A stretch of 64,000 bases of DNA from Protonemura montana (lineage: Eukaryota; Arthropoda; Insecta; Plecoptera; Nemouridae), in contig OX387606.1 of assembly GCA_947568835.1 (NCBI GenBank), forward strand, positions 24,789,111-24,853,110. The letters run 5' to 3'. The position numbers were made by a program, and so were the translations under genes. The notes under the pieces are model-generated. The model saw only the letters and a program-made list of their open reading frames with translations. It was not told the DNA's origin and did no database searches. Positions 59,690 through 64,000 of the stretch are shown here, one piece after another (within the stretch, counting starts at the first letter, position 1; the number at the start of each line of letters is the position of its first letter).

Positions 59690-60540
59690 GCTTGAAATCT
59701 GCCAAGTCTTTCTTTTCGATTATCTGGTGATAATGTTTTCGCCAATTTGTTGCTTTTGTGTTTATCTCGCTTAACGAATATTTGTCAAAAATTCGACACA
59801 ACGTTAAAACTTCCGTCTGCAGATCGAGACAAGTCTTTGTTTTCAAACCTTACAACTTGCAGTCGAAGAGTTGAGTCGAATAGTCTTGCAGGAAAATTAA
59901 TTTGTTGTATATAAACATTGTGTTCCAGAAGAGGACAGTTTTATTTCTTGAGTACGTAAACTTGACGGGTATTCTAAGAAATCTCAAGACACTGATCTCT
60001 TCGTTGCAAAGTCTCACTTTCACGACTGAGCAAGTGGCTCGATAGGTTGTGTTTGTTAGTTTTAGCGATTCCTGAGCAACGTCTAGCTCCCCAGAAGTTA
60101 ATCATGTAAATTAGTACTTATTTGAAAGTAGCTTATTAGTGTCCCAAGACGGGGGTTGTTTGTTCAGAGTCAGGTTCTGAACTCTGACTTAAAGTTCAAC
60201 CTATTTATTAGAGTTCGCTGGCTTTAGCCATCAACTGACCTAGACTCAATGGTGACACATGAGAAGGTAGAATTAAAATTGCTCAACATGTGCTACACTA
60301 TTGTTTTCAAATTAAGAAACTAGGTGTACTTATTCTTACAAAAACTTATTAGCAAACTGAGTATTGAAGATTACCACTAATCAACTTGGCACAGATATTC
60401 GCGATAATTCAAAATAAATCTCGATGCTAATGCGCTCCTGCGGCACATTTTACTAAACAACATCCAGTGCTTATTTTTGCATAGCTTTTCCCCGAAAGGA
60501 TTGTGCATCGTTGGCTCTCGTGAAGGTTACAATTTGTTTT
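59690..60540. other. Intron DNA, nothing recognised
   Basis: No repeat family or finger exon was seen between the foldback and the candidate exon at 60546. Confidence 0.45.
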
Positions 60541-60545
60541 TTCAG

Positions 60546-60796
60546 TGAATCTTCCATTGTTTTTCAACCTTGTTTGGAAGGGGCAAGCTCCAATGCCTCT
60601 GCATACTTATTTCAAGGTGGCATTGACGTACAAAGTCCCATTTCACATCGAAGTTCTTCTGAAATTCCAGCTCGGCTATCTTTTGATTGCACAACGCATC
60701 GCTCTTTCTTATGGCTGTACATTTTACAACAATCAGTTGGACGCAAGAACTCATTGTGAGCTCAGAAAATTCCTACACATTAAATCAACAGCATAA
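60546..60796 (+). CDS. Weak candidate alternative last exon without zinc finger
   Basis: The acceptor TTTGTTTTTTCAG is followed by TG, completing GTG (Val) in the locus phase. The frame is open for 82 codons to TAA (NLPLFFNLVWKGQAPMPL, HIEVLLKFQLGYLLIAQRIA). It has no C2H2 motif and is hydrophobic. The overlapping plus-strand frame is also open over most of the length, so chance is a real possibility. Confidence 0.25.
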
Positions 60797-61004
60797 GATT
60801 GTATCAAAATTATCTTTTTGTTCCTTTTCGTGCAAGATTAGGTCCTCGATCCTGTTGGTATCCAGAGGCAGTCGCTCAAAGCTCAAAAAACACTCTTTCA
60901 GCGGTAGGATCACTGCCACACCGAATTACTCGCTAATTTTTTTCTATATTCTGGCAACATAACCGTAAAAAGCTGTTAAAAAATCCGTATCATTTCCATT
61001 TCAG

Positions 61005-61240
61005 ATGTTAGCAATATGGGGATAACGCAGCTAATTAAAGCTGGCGGGGAACAGAGTTTCGTGTGCAACGAGTGTGGAGCCGCGTTTGTGTGGCAGAAGT
61101 CGGCGGTGCGCCACGTGAGGAACACTCACGGCGAGTGGCGCGGGCCGTTCACGTGCCCCAAGTGCACGCGCGTGTTCAAAAACATGGAGTCCTTCCGCGC
61201 GCACACAAAGACGGTCCATCGAAACGATAGCGCCAAATAG
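61005..61240 (+). CDS. BTB locus alternative last exon 10 (two C2H2 fingers)
   Basis: The acceptor CATTTCCATTTCAG is followed by AT, completing GAT (Asp). The leader is VSNMGITQLIKAGGEQSFV. Finger 1 is CNECGAAFVWQKSAVRHVRN followed by TH. The linker is GEWRGPFT. Finger 2 is CPKCTRVFKNMESFRAHTKT followed by VH. It is noticeably more GC-rich than its neighbours. AATAAA at 62042-62047 may serve it, beyond the tRNA-like element. Confidence 0.88.
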
Positions 61241-61324
61241 TGCCGACGTCGGAGCAGAGAAATAGACTCGTCGGTGTTGGGTTTTACGGTTAGGTTTGGT
61301 TCTGAAAGCTAACTTTGTGCTCAT

Positions 61325-61835
61325 GAAATCTGATTTAAATTGCAAACGCTTGCAATGCGCGGGGTATTTTATTAATCTAAAAAATAAGTACACTAGAATC
61401 GTCTCAAAAAGCCAGTGTCCAAGTAGCTCAATTGGTTAGAGCAACACCCGCGACAGGTGGAGATCGGGGTCCAAGTAGCTCAATTGGTTAGAGCAACACC
61501 CACGACAGGTGGAGATCGCGGTCCAAGTAGCTCAATTGGTTAGAGCAACACCCGCGACAGGTGGAGATCGGGGTCCAAGTAGCTCAACTGGTTAGAGCAA
61601 CACCCGTGACAGGTGGAGATCGGGGTCCAAGTAGCTCAATTGGTTAGGGCTACACCCGCGACAGGTGGAGATCGGGGTCCAAGTAGCTCAATTGGTTAGA
61701 GCAACACCCGCGACAGGTGGAGATCGGGGTCCAAGTAGCTCAATTGGTTAGAGCAACACCCGCGACAGGTGGAGATCGGGGTTCGAGTCCCCGTTTGGCC
61801 ATCAATTTTTGAGACGGTTCTTGTGTTCATGATGT
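61325..61835 (+). mobile_element. tRNA-like element with 7-unit array
   Basis: Plus-strand copy that shows the architecture best. Seven units of about 53 bp (GTCCAAGTAGCTCAATTGGT...) are followed once by the T-arm, GGGGTTCGAGTCCCCGTTTG, and then the family end. The last unit plus T-arm can nearly fold as a tRNA cloverleaf, but the anticodon loop (CGCGACA) lacks U33. It probably lies in the 3' UTR region of alternative exon 10. Confidence 0.9.
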
Positions 61836-62222
61836 TAAAAAAAAAATCTCTGTGCTCGGCGATCGAGGAAATACTCGTTATATTTGTTGTGTTTAATTTA
61901 GTTTAGTTATCTTTAGTTTTCAGTATTACTTTACTTTGATTCTGGTGTTGTTTTGTTTCTTATCGATTATTTTATTGCTAAGTTACCTGATGCTATACTT
62001 CAGCTGTTTTTGACCGCTCTCGCTTTTATGACTTGAAAGGAAATAAAAAAGAATTTCATCGTACAATCGGACTAAACATCCGATCGAGTGTTTTATTTTG
62101 TAAAAACTGTTTTACATTTAAGATTCCATTGTTGGCAACATAATAAACCTCCATTGTCTTATTACTTGAGTGACATTTTTTGACGAGTGCACAGAGACAA
62201 TCGATTGCTTGTGTTCTTTCAG

Positions 62223-62443
62223 CCAGCTCGGCAGGATCCGTTAGAAAAGATCAGTTCCCTTGCACGGAGTGTGAGAAATCTTTTCAAACGAGAGCGTCGT
62301 TGAATCGTCATTTCCGCGACATTCACATGGGCGTAGCCGGGGTGTGCTGCTACCAATGCGTTCCTCACAAGATGTACAAAAATTTCAGTTCTCTCAAATC
62401 TCACGAGCGAGATCTTCACCAAGCAAAACATCAACCGCCGTGA
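62223..62443 (+). CDS. BTB locus alternative last exon 11 (two C2H2 fingers)
   Basis: The acceptor TTGTGTTCTTTCAG is followed by CC, completing GCC (Ala). Finger 1 is CTECEKSFQTRASLNRHFRD followed by IH. The linker is MGVAGVC. Finger 2 is CYQCVPHKMYKNFSSLKSHE followed by RDLH, with two extra residues after the second Cys compared with its siblings. The short tail QAKHQPP ends at the stop. Confidence 0.87.
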
Positions 62444-62519
62444 ATGGTCCATGAATCTCAGCGTTCTGTCTGGCATCAAATTATGTTTATTTATGTAATT
62501 TGGAGGAAATATTGTATAT

Positions 62520-62945
62520 ATTTGAAATCTTATTTAAATTGCAAACGCTTGCAATGCGTGGGGTTTTTTATTATTATGAACACTATAACCGCCTCAAAAA
62601 TTGATGCCCAAACGGGGACTCGAACCCCGATCTCCACCTGTCGCGGGTGTTGCTCTGACACATTGAGCTATTTGGACCCTGATCTCCACCTGTCGCGGGT
62701 GTTGCTCTAACCAATTGAGCTACTTGGACCCCGATCTCCACCTGTCGTGGGTGTTGCTCTAACCAATTGAGCTACTTGGACCTCGATCTCCACCTGTCGC
62801 GGGTGTTGCTCTAACCAATTGATCTACTTGGACCCCGATCTCCACCTGTCGCAGGTGTTGCTCTAACCAATTGGGCTATTTGGAGACATGAATACATTTT
62901 TGAGACGGTAGCAGTGTTGATAATAATAAAATATTGTCTATATTT
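62520..62945 (-). mobile_element. tRNA-like element with 5-unit array
   Basis: Minus-strand copy: family end (AAATTGCAAACGCTTGCAAT), box-B-like GGTTCGAGTCC, then about five tandem units and the opposite end (ATTTTTGAGACGGTAGCAGT). Confidence 0.88.
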
Positions 62946-63465
62946 TTGTTTATTTTTGTCTCTAGTTTATATTGAGATGAGTGAAGGCAAGTGTTGGCAT
63001 GGTGATATTGTCTGGATGTCAAAATGATGTATTGGATTGTGTCTGAAGGCATAATCGGTTAATTGTGTCGAGAAAATAATAAAACAAACGAATTTAACCG
63101 AAAAATGTCACAAAAATTCTAATAAAAAGAGAATGATTGGCGAACATGCTTTAGTAAATACTTTTCATTTGGAATGTTTGGTGCCTAAATGTTAAGTTTA
63201 TAATTGACCAATTGTTCTGATGAGCAAACAGGATAAAGTTGGAGCCGTTTCACACGATATTTGAAAGTAAATCGACCAGTGCTATGGCAGCACTATTTGT
63301 CAGCGTTCCATCACGTCTTTTTCAACGTATTCTAAACGTTTTATTGACAAAATCATGTGGCTCAGTAAAAGCCAAGTTGGAAATACTTTGTTAAAGCGAA
63401 TGTCAAGAGCCGTTGTGCCGAGCACCAGCCACAGTTGTCTTCGAGTTGACATTCGAGTGATTTCA
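62946..63465. other. Intron DNA, nothing recognised
   Basis: AT-rich, with no repeat match or coding pattern. Confidence 0.5.
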
Positions 63466-63471
63466 TTCCAG

Positions 63472-63701
63472 GAGGCAGAGTCGAAACTTCTCGATTCCCG
63501 TGCTCGGAATGCGACAAAACGTTCGCACTTCGTAGCTCGGTTTCGACGCACTTTAAGAACATCCACGGCGTGTTTCGCGGCCCGTTCGAATGCCCGCTGT
63601 GCAAGAAGATCTACAAGAATCGGCAAGTGCTGAAAGTCCACTCGAAAGAGTGTCCCGGCCTCTTCCAGACGGGACCGAACATGAGTTCAACAGATGTTTG
63701 A
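63472..63701 (+). CDS. BTB locus alternative last exon 12 (C2H2 plus C2HC finger)
   Basis: The acceptor TTTCATTCCAG is followed by GA, completing GGA (Gly). Finger 1 is CSECDKTFALRSSVSTHFKN followed by IH. The linker is GVFRGPFE. Finger 2 is CPLCKKIYKNRQVLKVHSKE followed by C, so its last ligand is Cys instead of His. The tail PGLFQTGPNMSSTDV ends at TGA. AATAAA lies at 63779-63784. The true frame is not the longest open frame at this spot. Confidence 0.87.
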
Positions 63702-63869
63702 TTCACTGTCGATAACTGCTCGGCAAGTTGTTATCTTATCAGCCGCTTCAAATCCTGCGCTTGATTTACAGGAAAGCAAATAAACGATAATAAAAGGAAA
63801 CAAGAAAGTGATGGGACATTGTTTGATTGTTTGGTCACTTCCTGGAGTAACCCTCTCTGTACTTAGATG

Positions 63870-64000
63870 ACATCTGATTTAAATTGCAAACGCTTGCAAT
63901 GCGCGGGTTATTTTTTTATTAACAACACTATAACCGTCTCAAAAATTGATGTCCGAAAGGGGACTCGAACCCCGATCCCCACCTGTCGCGGGTGTTGCTC
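63870..64000 (-). mobile_element. tRNA-like element, cut by the window edge
   Basis: Family end AAATTGCAAACGCTTGCAAT, ACACTATAACCGTCTCAAAA and the box-B-like GGTTCGAGTCC, then the first array unit runs off the right edge. Confidence 0.85.

Noticed and set aside
61400-61800. A cluster of functional tRNA genes
   Set aside because: Only one unit has a T-arm. The anticodon loop lacks the invariant U33 and the acceptor stem has mismatches. The copies sit between conserved transposon-like ends.
63300-63641. Open frames of 80-113 codons on both strands as the gene at this place
   Set aside because: They overlap alternative exon 12 in wrong frames. The phase-1 frame from 63472 gives the zinc fingers.

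Overview
The window is eukaryotic nuclear DNA, most likely from an arthropod and perhaps a non-insect one such as a crustacean or chelicerate. Genes have many short exons with canonical GT-AG introns. The clearest locus encodes a BTB domain of the tramtrack/mod(mdg4)/lola/Broad type, a group expanded in arthropods. Most of the remaining DNA is transposable-element and tandem-repeat sequence. Species cannot be told from the sequence alone.

Layout: 1-4050 is a 20-bp minisatellite that runs off the left edge. 5028-9085 is a three-level nest: a MITE split by a LINE, which is itself split by a non-autonomous hAT element. 10215-12260 is a dead Polinton/Maverick DNA polymerase B gene on the minus strand, interrupted by a 5S-rRNA-derived SINE. 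12927-14961 is a five-exon CAP-superfamily (antigen-5-like) secreted protein gene on the plus strand. 15.1-29.9 kb is dense in repeats: a 5S-SINE tandem array, LINE pieces, a composite repeat carrying tRNA-like modules, and foldback elements. It also holds two candidate plus-strand exons (about 19.15-19.49 kb, and 29.96-30.18 kb, the latter HMG-box-like).

31459-44713 is a complete 12-exon gene on the minus strand for a GPR107/GPR108-type (LU7TM) seven-transmembrane protein. Its exons join in frame to give 558 residues, and its introns are full of SINE arrays, foldbacks and LINE debris.

46.0 kb to the right edge is one plus-strand BTB locus. A promoter-like region and non-coding exon are followed by three shared exons (46281-47555, about 307 residues). 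Downstream lie at least twelve alternative last exons, each starting with the same phase-1 acceptor, encoding two zinc fingers and ending in its own stop. Two further phase-compatible last-exon candidates carry no zinc finger. This is the architecture of mod(mdg4), lola and Broad, where one protein-interaction domain is joined to interchangeable DNA-binding ends. The cluster probably continues past the right edge.

The repeats share one theme: several unrelated element families (a 5S-derived SINE, a tRNA-like element, and a foldback with 5-bp target duplications) have grown tandem arrays inside single insertions.
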